Assembly (NCBI GenBank): GCA_016713175.1 | Contig: JADJPQ010000007.1 | Location: forward strand, 372,001 to 436,000 | DNA: 64,000 nucleotides | Source: Planctomycetota bacterium | GTDB taxonomy: Bacteria; Planctomycetota; UBA1135; UBA2386 | Reading direction: 5' to 3' | Shown: in pieces, positions 10,260 through 19,245 of the stretch | Numbering within the stretch: position 1 is the stretch's first letter | Layout of the letters: every line of letters begins with the position of its first letter | Notes under the pieces: generated by a model | What the model saw: the letters and a program-made list of their open reading frames with translations, nothing else | Databases searched by the model: none | Told to the model about the DNA's origin: nothing | Translations under genes and position numbers: made by a program

Positions 10260-11129
10260 ATGAGTCAGCTCGACTATCTCGTCACCGGTGCTTTGGGCCA
10301 GCTCGGCCGCATCGTGATCCAGAAGGCGGCGCAGCGCGGCAAGACCACGCTCGGCGTCGATCTCCAGGAGATGCCGCTCGAGGACCAGGATGCGATCCGC
10401 AAGACGGTCGGCACGGCGCGCCCGAAGCTGGTGATCCACTGCGGCGCCAACACCAACGTCGACGGTTGCGAGAAGGACCCGGCGGCGGCGGATCGGGTCA
10501 ACGGCCATGCCACCGCGTTCCTCGCCGAATCGGCGGTCGGCATTGGCGCTGGCATGATCTACATCAGCACCGACTTCGTGTTCGACGGCAAGCAGCACGG
10601 GGTGCCCTACACGATCGACAGCGAGCCGGCGCCGTTGTCGGCCTACGGCCACAGCAAGTGGCTCGGCGAACAGGGCGTGCTCCGGCACGCACGACCCGGG
10701 TTCTACGTGCTGCGCACGTCCTGGGTGTTCGGTCCCGGCGGCAAGAACTTCCCGCGCGCGATCCTCGAACGGGCCCGTTCGGGGCAACCGCTGAAGGTCG
10801 TCACCGACCAGGTCGGCCGCCCGACGATGACCCACGATCTGGCCGACGCGATCCTCGACGTCGCCGAACAACGACCCGCGCCGGGCATCTACCATGCCTC
10901 CAACGAGGGGCAGTGTTCCTGGCACGAGTTCGCCGTCGCGATCCTGCAGGAGTCGGGCCTGGGCCACATCCAGGTCGGCACCCAGACGGCCGCCGACCTG
11001 AACCTGCCGGCGAAGCGGCCGGCGTGGTCGGTGCTGGACACGTCGCGACTGACGGCGGCGCGCGGCAAGGCGATGCCGCACTGGCGGGATGCGCTCCGGC
11101 GCCACCTGCAGATGATCGCCAACCCCTGA
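10260..11129 (+). CDS. rmlD: dTDP-4-dehydrorhamnose reductase
   Basis: Last step of dTDP-L-rhamnose synthesis, NAD(P)H-dependent. 289 residues from ATG 10260. N-terminal Rossmann loop GALGQLG, the STDFVFDG strand, YGHSKWLGE with the YxxxK pair, and VLRTSWVFGPGGKNF are all typical of RmlD. It sits between rmlA and rmlB. The 3,5-epimerase RmlC, needed between the RmlB and RmlD reactions, is not encoded in the window, so it must be elsewhere or the product is not L-rhamnose. Confidence 0.9.
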   Translation: MSQLDYLVTGALGQLGRIVIQKAAQRGKTTLGVDLQEMPLEDQDAIRKTVGTARPKLVIHCGANTNVDGCEKDPAAADRVNGHATAFLAESAVGIGAGMIYISTDFVFDGKQHGVPYTIDSEPAPLSAYGHSKWLGEQGVLRHARPGFYVLRTSWVFGPGGKNFPRAILERARSGQPLKVVTDQVGRPTMTHDLADAILDVAEQRPAPGIYHASNEGQCSWHEFAVAILQESGLGHIQVGTQTAADLNLPAKRPAWSVLDTSRLTAARGKAMPHWRDALRRHLQMIANP

Positions 11130-11156
11130 GAATCCCTTCGTGATGGAGCAGCGTTC

Positions 11157-12167
11157 GTGAGCAAGATCCTCGTCACCGGCGGCGCCGGGTTCATCGGCAG
11201 CAACTTCGTCCGCATGCTGTTGCAGGGCGGCGACCACCGGATCGTCAACCTCGATGCGTTGACCTACGCCGGCAACCTCGAGAACCTGCAGGACGTCGAG
11301 CGCAATGAGCGCTACCAGTTCGTCCGCGGCGACATCGCCGATGCCAAGGCGATGGATGCGGTGTTCGCCGAGCACCGGCCCGACGTCGTCGTGCACTTCG
11401 CCGCCGAGAGCCACGTCGACCGTTCGGTGCTGGATGCGACCGCGTTCGTGCGCACCAACGTGATCGGCACGCAGGTGCTGCTCGACAAGAGCCGGCAGTA
11501 CAAGACGCAGCGCTTCGTGCACGTCAGCACCGACGAGGTCTACGGCTCGCTCGGGGCCTGGGGCTACTTCACCGAGGAGACGCCGATCCAGTCGAACTCG
11601 CCGTACTCGTCGAGCAAGGCCGCCTCCGACCTGATGGTCCGTGCGGCGGTGCACACGCACCACATGGACTGCGTGATCACGCGCTGCAGCAACAACTACG
11701 GGCCGTTCCAGTTTCCCGAGAAGCTGATCCCGCTGATGATCGCCAACGCGCTGGAAGGCAAGAAGCTGCCGGTCTACGGCGATGGCAAGAACGTCCGCGA
11801 CTGGATCTACGTCACCGACCACTGCGAGGGCATCCGCGAAGCGATGGCGAACGGCAAGGCCGGCGAGGTCTACAACTTCGGCGGCAACGCCGAGCGCGAG
11901 AACATCTTCGTCGTCAAGGAGATCCTGCGGCTGCTCGGCAAGGGCGAGGACCTGATCCACTACGTCAAGGATCGCCCCGGTCACGATCGCCGTTACGCGA
12001 TGGACTCGACCAAGGCCAAGGCGACGCTGGGCTGGACGCCGCGGCACACGTTCGAGGAAGGGCTGCGCCAGACGGTCGACTGGTACGTGCAGAACAAGGC
12101 GTGGTGGGAGCGGGTCCGCTCGGGTGCCTACCAGACCTACTACCAGCAGCAGTACGGCGGGCGCTGA
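11157..12167 (+). CDS. rmlB: dTDP-glucose 4,6-dehydratase
   Basis: Converts dTDP-glucose to dTDP-4-keto-6-deoxyglucose using bound NAD. 336 residues from GTG 11157 (VSKILVTGGAGFIGSNFVR), 27 bases after rmlD. The catalytic STDEVYG with the Asp-Glu pair and YSSSKAASD with the YxxxK pair are intact. RCSNNYGPFQFPEKLIPL and the C-terminal RPGHDRRYAMD motif are RmlB hallmarks. Last gene of the nucleotide-sugar operon; GC-rich hairpins follow at 12221-12281. Confidence 0.95.
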   Translation: MSKILVTGGAGFIGSNFVRMLLQGGDHRIVNLDALTYAGNLENLQDVERNERYQFVRGDIADAKAMDAVFAEHRPDVVVHFAAESHVDRSVLDATAFVRTNVIGTQVLLDKSRQYKTQRFVHVSTDEVYGSLGAWGYFTEETPIQSNSPYSSSKAASDLMVRAAVHTHHMDCVITRCSNNYGPFQFPEKLIPLMIANALEGKKLPVYGDGKNVRDWIYVTDHCEGIREAMANGKAGEVYNFGGNAERENIFVVKEILRLLGKGEDLIHYVKDRPGHDRRYAMDSTKAKATLGWTPRHTFEEGLRQTVDWYVQNKAWWERVRSGAYQTYYQQQYGGR

Positions 12168-12220
12168 GGTCGCCCGCGGCGGCGGCGCCCGGCGCCGACT
12201 GTCGAAGAACCGAGCCCGAC

Positions 12221-12281
12221 CGTCGGCAAGGCGACGCCGACGATCGAGTCCGGCCGCCGGATCTGCCGATAGGGCCGGCAG
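12221..12281 (+). terminator. Tandem hairpins after rmlB
   Basis: Two perfect inverted repeats in the 214-bp gap after rmlB: CGTCGGC (12221-12227) with GCCGACG (12236-12242), and CTGCCG (12263-12268) with CGGCAG (12276-12281). Neither has a T-run. They lie between the end of the sugar operon and the candidate promoter of the next operon, so a terminator role is plausible. Confidence 0.35.
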
Positions 12282-12300
12282 TTGGTTCGAGGTCCGCTCT

Positions 12301-12328
12301 TTGCGAGGGGGCATCGGTCTCCTAGGAT
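12301..12328 (+). promoter_or_regulatory. Candidate sigma-70 promoter of the export/exosortase operon
   Basis: TTGCGA at 12301-12306, 16-base spacer, TAGGAT at 12323-12328, 53 bases before the GTG of the export lipoprotein. It mirrors the element ahead of serS. This would make 12382-22827 a transcription unit separate from 7624-12167. Pattern seen; activity inferred. Confidence 0.33.
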
Positions 12329-12381
12329 GAGCAGCACCGCGGCGTGCTTTGCGCCGCAAACCGAACCGCCCGGAAACCCGC

Positions 12382-13182
12382 GTGAACGCATCTTCCAGTT
12401 GGCTCCGCTGCCTGATCGTCGCCTGCACCGCGCTGCTGTGCGCCTGCGGCAACTACGAGGAGAAGCGCATCCGCGAGGCGATGGTCGAGAAGGGGTTCGG
12501 GTCCCGGGCGGAGGGCGACTCCCGCTACGAGAACTACGTCGGCGGCGGCGACTTCATCACCTTCCTGATCCCCTCGGCGGCGGTCGGCGACCCCGACACC
12601 GAACGGCTGGTCGCTCTGCAGACGACGCAGATGGTCCGCGTCGACGGCACGATCCTGATTCCATACCTCGGGCCGCTGTACGTGCTCGGCATGACCGAGG
12701 CGCAGCTCGGCGCGCTGGTCAAGAACCAGTTGCGACCGCTGTTCAAGAAGGAGATCGACGTGCAGGCGATCATCCTGAGTGGCGGCAAGTTCTTCTATGC
12801 GCTGGGGGAATCCGGGCGCAAAGGGCCGATCCGGCTGGAGCCGGACCTGACGATCTGGCGGGCGATGTTCCTCGTGGGCTGGAGCAGCCTCGCCAATCTC
12901 GGTCGCGTGCAGATCATCCGGCCCGACGCCGAGAACCCGCTGGTGATGGAGGTCAACGTCCGCGAGATGTACCTGTCGGGCTTCACCAACCGCAACTTCT
13001 CGATCCGCGAGAACGACCTGATCTACGTGCCGCCGACCTTCCTCGGGCTGGTCGCGCGCCTGCTCGAACGCATCCTCGACCCGGTGTCGGTCGCGGTCAC
13101 CACGATGCTCGGCATCGCCCGGATCCAGAACGCCTATGACATCGTCACCGGCGAAACCAACCGGGTCTACTTCCGGTTCTGA
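12382..13182 (+). CDS. Polysaccharide export lipoprotein (Wza/EpsE family)
   Basis: Outer-membrane or periplasmic export component for exopolysaccharide. 266 residues from GTG 12382. This start yields a lipoprotein signal with lipobox LCAC (Cys about residue 20); the earlier in-frame TTG at 12349 adds a non-signal-like Arg-rich head. About residues 50-130 fit the polysaccharide biosynthesis/export domain (MVRVDGTILIPYLGPLYVLGMT), followed by an SLBB-like beta-grasp region (IDVQAIILSGGKFFYALGE). The protein ends without the long C-terminal amphipathic helix of Wza and has an unusual hydrophobic stretch near residues 215-245. The chain-length protein starts 11 bases downstream. Export partner of the Wzz-like protein; family-level call is firm. 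Confidence 0.87.
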   Translation: MNASSSWLRCLIVACTALLCACGNYEEKRIREAMVEKGFGSRAEGDSRYENYVGGGDFITFLIPSAAVGDPDTERLVALQTTQMVRVDGTILIPYLGPLYVLGMTEAQLGALVKNQLRPLFKKEIDVQAIILSGGKFFYALGESGRKGPIRLEPDLTIWRAMFLVGWSSLANLGRVQIIRPDAENPLVMEVNVREMYLSGFTNRNFSIRENDLIYVPPTFLGLVARLLERILDPVSVAVTTMLGIARIQNAYDIVTGETNRVYFRF

Positions 13183-13193
13183 ACCGACCATCC

Positions 13194-14816
13194 ATGAACG
13201 CGCCCGGCCAGTTCCAACTCGACCTGCCGCAGGTTTCGCTGGCGCGCTATGTCGACCTGCTGAAGCGGCGGCGCTGGCAAGTGGTGCCGGTGTCGCTGCT
13301 CGGGCTGCTGATCGGCGGCCTGGTCGCGTTCCTGATCCCGCGCTACTACGTCGCCAACACCCAGCTGCATCACCAGCGCGTGCCGGGTTCGCCCGAGGTG
13401 CGACCGGGGTTGGTCGATCCGTTCGCCGACGTCGTCGACAACGCCCGGCACACGGTCCCGCTGGCGGTCGGCAAGGCGATGAAGGAGCTCGGCTGGGAGG
13501 AGGCGATGGTCGCCGATCTGTCCCAGCTCGCCGAGAACGAGAGTGCGGTCCGCTCCCGGCTGGAGGTCGTCGACCTGAACCCGAGCAAGGTCCGCGACTG
13601 GGCCAGCCTGCGGGTGACCTATCGCGATCGCGACGGCAAGCGCGCGGCCGAGTTCGTCAACCACGTCGTCAAGGCGTGGATCGAGCAACGGCTGCAATCG
13701 ATGCTCGATGCCGCGCAGCAACAGCAGTCGGAGGCCAATGAACGGGTCCGGCTGGCCGTCAAGACCTGGAGCGAACGGAACGCCCAGGTCCAACATCTGC
13801 AGACCGAGTATGGCTTCGATCCGACGTTGACCGAGGCGCTGCAGCGTGCCCAGTTGCAGTTGCGCGAGGCGGAGCTGAACGCGTTGCTCGCCGAACTCGC
13901 GAGCAAGGAGACCGCGGTCGACACCCTGCAGGCCAAGGTCGACGCGCTGCAGCACGAACTGGATCGCGCGCCGCGCACGGTGTCGTTGGCGGAGTTGCAA
14001 GCCGACAGCGCCCTGCTGAACAACGTCGAGTTCAAGACCGCGCTGGCGCAGTTCGAGGCCGCCAGGAAGTCACTGGCGGAGACCATCAAACCGGCGCATC
14101 CGTACTACGCCGCCCGGGTCCTGCAGATGCAGCAGGCCGAGCAGAAGCTGCGTGAGCTGCGCGGCGGCAGCGCCGATACCGATGAGGTGCCGAACCCCAG
14201 GGTCGCCGAGCTGAAGAAGCAACTGGCCGAGAACGAACCGCTGTTGGCGGCCGCGATCGGCGAGCGCGACCGGCTCCGGCAGGATCGCGACGAGCGCCAA
14301 CGGCGCCAGGCGCTGGCGTTCGCCAAGCACTCCGAATACCGCGAAACGCTGCAACAACTCGCCGAGGCCACGACCGAACGCAACGCCGCGAACGCCGCCG
14401 CCGCGGCGGCGACCGCGCTGATCGGCGAACTGAGCCGCGAACGGCCGATCGAGCACGTGCCGGCTCAGCAGCCGCCGCGACCGACCGAACCGAACATCCT
14501 GATCGTCGCGATCATCGGCTGCGTCGTCGGCCTGGGCCTGGCGATCGCACTGATCCTGGCGCTCGACTTCCTGCAGGGCACGTTCAAGACCCTCGATGAC
14601 GTCGAACGCGCGCTGCCGGTGCCGGTGCTCGGCGGCCTCAGCCATCTGGAGACCGAGGAGCAGCGCCGGACGTTGTCGCGGGGTCGCCGCCGCGCCTCGC
14701 TGGTGGCCGCCACCGCCGTGGTGCTGATGGTGGTCCTGGTGACGATCTACTACGTGTATCCGGAGCGCCTGCCGCCGTTCGCGCGCGACCTGCTGGCCAT
14801 GGTGCTGGGCAGCTGA
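13194..14816 (+). CDS. Polysaccharide co-polymerase, Wzz/GumC type
   Basis: Inner-membrane chain-length or export co-polymerase. 540 residues from ATG 13194. An N-terminal Wzz-like head (SLARYVDLLKRRRWQ) leads into a membrane segment at about residues 34-54 (VVPVSLLGLLIGGLVAFLI). A long periplasmic coiled-coil rich in Glu, Gln and Arg follows (about 160-420), then a second membrane segment (LIVAIIGCVVGLGLAIALILAL) and a third near the C-terminus. No Walker motif or tyrosine-rich tail is present, so this is the co-polymerase without the BY-kinase domain; no separate kinase is encoded in the window. It lies between the export lipoprotein and the ligase, as in many exosortase-type EPS loci. Confidence 0.87.
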   Translation: MNAPGQFQLDLPQVSLARYVDLLKRRRWQVVPVSLLGLLIGGLVAFLIPRYYVANTQLHHQRVPGSPEVRPGLVDPFADVVDNARHTVPLAVGKAMKELGWEEAMVADLSQLAENESAVRSRLEVVDLNPSKVRDWASLRVTYRDRDGKRAAEFVNHVVKAWIEQRLQSMLDAAQQQQSEANERVRLAVKTWSERNAQVQHLQTEYGFDPTLTEALQRAQLQLREAELNALLAELASKETAVDTLQAKVDALQHELDRAPRTVSLAELQADSALLNNVEFKTALAQFEAARKSLAETIKPAHPYYAARVLQMQQAEQKLRELRGGSADTDEVPNPRVAELKKQLAENEPLLAAAIGERDRLRQDRDERQRRQALAFAKHSEYRETLQQLAEATTERNAANAAAAAATALIGELSRERPIEHVPAQQPPRPTEPNILIVAIIGCVVGLGLAIALILALDFLQGTFKTLDDVERALPVPVLGGLSHLETEEQRRTLSRGRRRASLVAATAVVLMVVLVTIYYVYPERLPPFARDLLAMVLGS

Positions 14817-14828
14817 CGAGGCCGCCGG

Positions 14829-16214
14829 ATGCGCGATCTGCTGGTGTTCGCGGTGGTGATGCTGACGCTGCCGTTGGCCTGGCGGCGGCCGTTCCTGGGC
14901 CTCCTGGTGTTCTCCTGGCTGGCCTACATGCGGCCGCAGGACCTGTGCTGGGGCTTTGCCCGCAACATGCGGCTGTCGTTCTACGTCGGCTTCGTGATGG
15001 TCGCCGGCTGGTGGGCCAACGAGCGCGGCCGGCGGCCGTTCGCGCGCTGGGACGTCCGCAGTTGGTTGTTGATCCTGCTGACGGTGCTGGTGGCGGCCAG
15101 CTATGGGCTCGCCAAGCACCACAGCGCCTACTTCAACCGCTACTTCTTCGAATACATCAAGATCATCGTCGTCGCGTTGTTCACCACCGGCCAGGTCGAT
15201 TCGCGGCAGCGCTTCCGGCTGATGCTGTGGACGATCGCGCTGTGCCTGGCGTTCTACGGCGTCAAGGGCGGCATCTTCGGCGTGCTGACCGGCGGCTCGG
15301 CGATCCTGCGCGGGCCCGGCGGCATGATGGAGGACAACAACGACTTCGCGCTGGCCCTGGTGATGAACGTGCCGCTGCTGTGGTACCTGGGCTTCAACGA
15401 TCGCGCGCTGCCGTTCGTCCGGCTCGGTTCGCAGGTCGGCATCCTGCTGACGACGATCACCGTGTTGTTGACGCACAGCCGCGGCGCGTTCTTGTCGCTG
15501 GTCGGCACGGCGCTGTGGATCGCGTGGCGATCCGGCCGGCTGATCCGCGCGATGCTGACGCTGGCGGTCTGCGGCGTGGTGTTCCTGCTGACCGCGCCGG
15601 CGAGCGTGCTCGAACGACTCGCGTCGATCGGCGACACCCAGGAGTCGTCGATCAACGCCCGCTTCGTCGCCTGGCGGACCGCGTTCAAGATGATCGAGGA
15701 CAATCCGCTGTTCGGCGTCGGCATGCGCAACTTCCAGCCGCGCTACAAGGACTACTCGGTGGTGCCGATCGACACGGAGAGTTTCACCACCTACGTGGCG
15801 CACAACAGCTACCTGCAGATCTGGGCCGAGTCCGGAACGCTGGCATTCGCCGTCTACATGAGCCTGCTGGCCTCGGTGTTCCTGACCTGCCGGCGGCTGG
15901 TGCTGATGGGGCGGCTGCGGGCGGACATGGAGTGGGCCCGCGACTACGCGCGGATGATGGAGGCGACGACCGTCGGGTTCATGATCGGCGCGATGTTCCT
16001 CAATCGCGGCCACTTCGATCTGGTCTATCATTGGCTGGCCCTGGTCACCAGCCTCGCCGCGGTCGCCTGGGTGGCCTGGGCGCGCGGACCGCAGGGCAGC
16101 AAGACGGTCGGCGGCGTGCGCGGCATCCACGTGCAGTGGGATGGCGACGGTGGCCACACCGCCGCCGTGCCGGTCCGGGCCCTGGTCTCGCCGCGATGGG
16201 GGCGGCGGCGCTGA
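14829..16214 (+). CDS. O-glycosylation ligase, exosortase-locus type (Wzy_C family)
   Basis: Polytopic membrane protein of 461 residues with about 11-12 predicted membrane segments. ATG 14829 starts MRDLLVFAVVMLTLPLAWRR, close to the N-terminus I know for the putative O-glycosylation ligase of exosortase A loci (TIGR03097). The Wzy_C signature region is present: HSRGAFLSLVG, then a large periplasmic loop after LTAPASVLERL with MIEDNPLFGVGMRNF and VAHNSYLQIWAESG. Likely role: transfer or polymerisation of lipid-linked glycan onto an acceptor at the periplasmic face. Its stop overlaps the next start by one base. Ligase versus polymerase cannot be separated by sequence. Confidence 0.85.
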   Translation: MRDLLVFAVVMLTLPLAWRRPFLGLLVFSWLAYMRPQDLCWGFARNMRLSFYVGFVMVAGWWANERGRRPFARWDVRSWLLILLTVLVAASYGLAKHHSAYFNRYFFEYIKIIVVALFTTGQVDSRQRFRLMLWTIALCLAFYGVKGGIFGVLTGGSAILRGPGGMMEDNNDFALALVMNVPLLWYLGFNDRALPFVRLGSQVGILLTTITVLLTHSRGAFLSLVGTALWIAWRSGRLIRAMLTLAVCGVVFLLTAPASVLERLASIGDTQESSINARFVAWRTAFKMIEDNPLFGVGMRNFQPRYKDYSVVPIDTESFTTYVAHNSYLQIWAESGTLAFAVYMSLLASVFLTCRRLVLMGRLRADMEWARDYARMMEATTVGFMIGAMFLNRGHFDLVYHWLALVTSLAAVAWVAWARGPQGSKTVGGVRGIHVQWDGDGGHTAAVPVRALVSPRWGRRR

Positions 16215-18070
16215 TGTGCGGCATCGCCGGAGCTTTCGCGCTGACGCGCGCGCGCGCGCTGCCACCGGACCTGGTGCCGCGGATGATCCGTCGGCTGGCG
16301 CACCGCGGGCCGGATGGCGAGGGCGTGCTGACGCGGCCGGGTTATGCGCTGGCGCAGCGGCGGTTGGCGATCGTCGACATCGCGGGGGGAGCGCAACCGA
16401 TGGGACTCGCCGACGGCACCGTGCAGGTGACGTTCAACGGCGAGATCTACAACTACCAGGAACTGCGCGCCGAGCTGCAGCAGCGTGGCGCGGTCTTCAC
16501 GACCAACAGCGACACCGAGGTGCTGCTGCACGGCTGGCGGGCCTGGGGCACCGGACTGGCGGCTCGGCTGCGCGGCATGTTCGCCTTCGCGCTGGTCGAC
16601 GAGACGCGGCACTGCCTGTATGCGGCGCGCGATCACCTCGGCAAGAAGCCGTTCCACTGGCTGCAGCAGGACGGCGTGTTCCTGTTCGCCAGCGAACTGA
16701 AGGCGCTGCACGAAGCGCGGTTCCCGCGGCGGCTGCGGACCGATGCGATCGCGCAGTTCCTGGCGCTGCGCTACGTGCCCGACCCGATCAGCGTGTTCGC
16801 CGAAGTCCACAAGCTGCCCCCGGCGCATTGGGCCCTGGTCGACGCCGACGGCGTGCGGCTGATGCGCTACTGGCAGGTATCGTTCCTGGCGAGCGACGAA
16901 CGGCCGGCCGGCGACTGGCATGAGCCGATCCTGGCCTTGCTGGACGAGGCGACACGGATCCGGCTGATGGGCGAGGTGCCGCTGGCGCCGTTCCTGTCCG
17001 GCGGCATCGACAGCTATGCGGTGGTCGACTCGATGACGCGGACGCTCGGCCGCGGGATCGCGGCTTGCACGATCGGGTTCGACGATCCGGCGTTCGACGA
17101 GCGGTCGGCGGCGCGTGTGGCGGCGGCGGCGTGCGGCGCGACGCTGCGCGAAGAGGTGCTCCGGCAGCAGGATCTGCTCGACCTCGACTGGTTGGCGGAC
17201 ACCTTCGATGAGCCGTTCGCCGACAGCAGCGCGGTGCCGACGTTCCATGTCTGCCGGCTCGCGCGCCGCCACGTCACCGTCGCGTTGTCCGGCGATGGCG
17301 GCGACGAGAGTTTCGCCGGCTACCGCCGCTATCTGTTCGATGTCCGCGAGCATCGCGTCCGGCGCCTGCTGCCGGCGCCGATGTGGCGTGGACTCGGCGC
17401 GCTGTATCCGAAGTTCGACTGGCTGCCGCGGCCGTTGCGGTGGAAACGCACGCTGCAGAACCTCGGCTTGCCTGGCGATCTGGCGTACGCGCGTTCGGTC
17501 AGCGCCAACCTGCCCGAGGACGTGTTCGCGATCCTGCGCCGGGAGCATCATGCCGCCGCCGGTGATCCGCTGGCGCCGGTCCGGGACGCCTGGCAGCGCA
17601 GCGATGCGCGCGATCCGCTCGGCCGCGCCGCCGCCGCCGACTTCGCGACCTGGTTGCCCGGCGACATCCTGGTCAAGGTCGACCGGACGTCGATGGCGGT
17701 CGCGCTCGAGGTGCGCGCGCCGTTCCTCGACGTCAAGATGGTCGAACTGGCGGCGCGGATCCCGTCGCGGCACAAGCTGGCCGGCGGCCAGACCAAGGCC
17801 ATGCTGCGCGCGGCCCTGCGGTCGCGCCTCGACCCGGCGGCGCTGGCCCGTCGCAAGCAGGGTTTCTCGGTGCCGCTGCGGTCCTGGCTCCGCGGGCCGG
17901 TCGGCGACCTGCTGGCGGCGCAACTGCGCGATCCGCTGCTGCTCGAGTGGATCGATCCCGCGGTGGTCACGCCGCGGTTGCAGGCGCATCGTGCGGGTGT
18001 CCAGGATCACGGCGAACTGCTGTGGGCGGTGCTGATGCTGGGTCGGTTCCTGCGGCGGTGGTGCGCGTGA
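16214..18070 (+). CDS. Class II amidotransferase, asparagine synthase family (exosortase locus type 1)
   Basis: 618 residues. ATG 16214 is chosen because it places Cys at position 2, which after Met removal is the glutaminase nucleophile (MCGIAGAF). Residues 1-220 are the Ntn glutaminase domain with HRGPDGEG and FNGEIYNY. Residues 240-610 are the AMP-forming synthase domain with the ATP loop SGGIDS at 262-267 and SGDGGDESFAGYRRY. The arrangement matches the amidotransferase 1 family of exosortase A loci (TIGR03108). It probably amidates a sugar acid, for example a uronic acid made with the 7624 epimerase; the substrate is inferred. It overlaps the glycosyltransferase gene by 4 bases. Confidence 0.9.
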   Translation: MCGIAGAFALTRARALPPDLVPRMIRRLAHRGPDGEGVLTRPGYALAQRRLAIVDIAGGAQPMGLADGTVQVTFNGEIYNYQELRAELQQRGAVFTTNSDTEVLLHGWRAWGTGLAARLRGMFAFALVDETRHCLYAARDHLGKKPFHWLQQDGVFLFASELKALHEARFPRRLRTDAIAQFLALRYVPDPISVFAEVHKLPPAHWALVDADGVRLMRYWQVSFLASDERPAGDWHEPILALLDEATRIRLMGEVPLAPFLSGGIDSYAVVDSMTRTLGRGIAACTIGFDDPAFDERSAARVAAAACGATLREEVLRQQDLLDLDWLADTFDEPFADSSAVPTFHVCRLARRHVTVALSGDGGDESFAGYRRYLFDVREHRVRRLLPAPMWRGLGALYPKFDWLPRPLRWKRTLQNLGLPGDLAYARSVSANLPEDVFAILRREHHAAAGDPLAPVRDAWQRSDARDPLGRAAAADFATWLPGDILVKVDRTSMAVALEVRAPFLDVKMVELAARIPSRHKLAGGQTKAMLRAALRSRLDPAALARRKQGFSVPLRSWLRGPVGDLLAAQLRDPLLLEWIDPAVVTPRLQAHRAGVQDHGELLWAVLMLGRFLRRWCA

Positions 18071-19245
18071 TCGACATCGTGACCTTCACCAGCCTGTTCC
18101 CGTCGGCGCTGGCACCCACGCACGGGTTGTTCGTGCACGAACGGATGGCCCGCGTCGTCGCCGCCGGGGGCTTCGGCTGGCAGGTGATCGCGCCGGTGCC
18201 GTTGGCACCGTGGCCGTTGCGCTTTGGCGCCTTCTTGCAGCACGCCCGCCAACCCGGACGCGAGGTCTGGCGTGGGGTGACCATCGCCCACCCGCGCTAC
18301 CGCCACTGGCCTGGCCTGTCGATGCGGCGGCAGGCGCGCGCGATGGCACGCGGCGCCGCCGCCGCGATCGCCGCCGCAGCGCGCGACCGCCAGATCGTGC
18401 TCGATGCGCACTACCTGTGGCCCGACGGTGTGGCCGCCGCGCTGCTGGCCCGGCAGTTCGGCGTGCCCTACACGCTGACCGCCCGCGGTTCCGATCTGAA
18501 CGTTCTCGCCAAGGACCCGGTGGTCGCCGCCGGCATCGCCGACGCCGCCCGGGGAGCCCGCGCGTGTCTGGCGGTCAGTTCGCCGCTGTGCGAGCGGTTC
18601 GCCGCGGTCAGCGGCTTGCCCCGGGAACGGATCCACCTGGCCCGTAACGGCGTCGATCTCGAGCGCTTTCGCGTCAGCGACGGGCCGGCGGCGCGCCAAC
18701 GGCTGCAGTTGCCGCCGCATGTTCCGCTGCTGCTCGGGGTCGGGCGCCTCGTTGCCGGCAAGGGTTTCGACGTCGCCGCGACCGCGCTCGCGTCGCTGTC
18801 CGATGATGTGCGACTGGTGCTGGTGGGCGATGGTCCCGAGCGTGCCGCGATCGCCGCCGCCGGTGGTGATCGCGTGCTGTTTCTGGGCACCCGGACGCCG
18901 GACGAGGTCGCGGACGCGATGGCGGCGTGCGATCTGCTGGTGCTGCCGAGCGAACGCGAGGGCTGGCCCAACGTCGTCACCGAAGCGCTCGCCAGCGGCC
19001 TCCGCGTGGTCGCCACCGCCGTCGGTGGCATCCCCGAGATCCTCGGCGATCCGCCGCCAGCGGATCGTTCGCTCGGCGCCCTGGTGCCGCCGCGGGACGC
19101 ACCGGCACTGGCCCGGGCCATCGGCGCCGTCCTCGCGGTTCCTGGCGACCGGCAGCGCGTGCGCGCGTTCGCGACGCGGTATGGTTGGCACGAACCGGTG
19201 CAGATGCTGGTCGATCTGTTCCGATCAGCGACTCCAGGCCCGTGA
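18067..19245 (+). CDS. Glycosyltransferase family 4
   Basis: 392 residues from GTG 18067, which overlaps the previous stop (GTGA); GTG 18061 is an alternative two codons upstream. GT-B fold: N-terminal acceptor domain with HGLFVHERM and LDAHYLWPDG, C-terminal nucleotide-sugar domain with GVGRLVAGKGFD. The retaining GT4 EX7E motif lies in EREGWPNVVTEAL. No signal peptide, so it acts at the cytoplasmic face on a lipid-linked acceptor. Coupled to genes on both sides. Sugar and linkage cannot be told. Confidence 0.9.
   Translation: MIDIVTFTSLFPSALAPTHGLFVHERMARVVAAGGFGWQVIAPVPLAPWPLRFGAFLQHARQPGREVWRGVTIAHPRYRHWPGLSMRRQARAMARGAAAAIAAAARDRQIVLDAHYLWPDGVAAALLARQFGVPYTLTARGSDLNVLAKDPVVAAGIADAARGARACLAVSSPLCERFAAVSGLPRERIHLARNGVDLERFRVSDGPAARQRLQLPPHVPLLLGVGRLVAGKGFDVAATALASLSDDVRLVLVGDGPERAAIAAAGGDRVLFLGTRTPDEVADAMAACDLLVLPSEREGWPNVVTEALASGLRVVATAVGGIPEILGDPPPADRSLGALVPPRDAPALARAIGAVLAVPGDRQRVRAFATRYGWHEPVQMLVDLFRSATPGP

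Noticed and set aside
12327..12381. ATG at 12327 as a start for the export lipoprotein.
   Set aside because: It is out of frame with the gene; the GTG at 12382 gives a proper lipoprotein signal.
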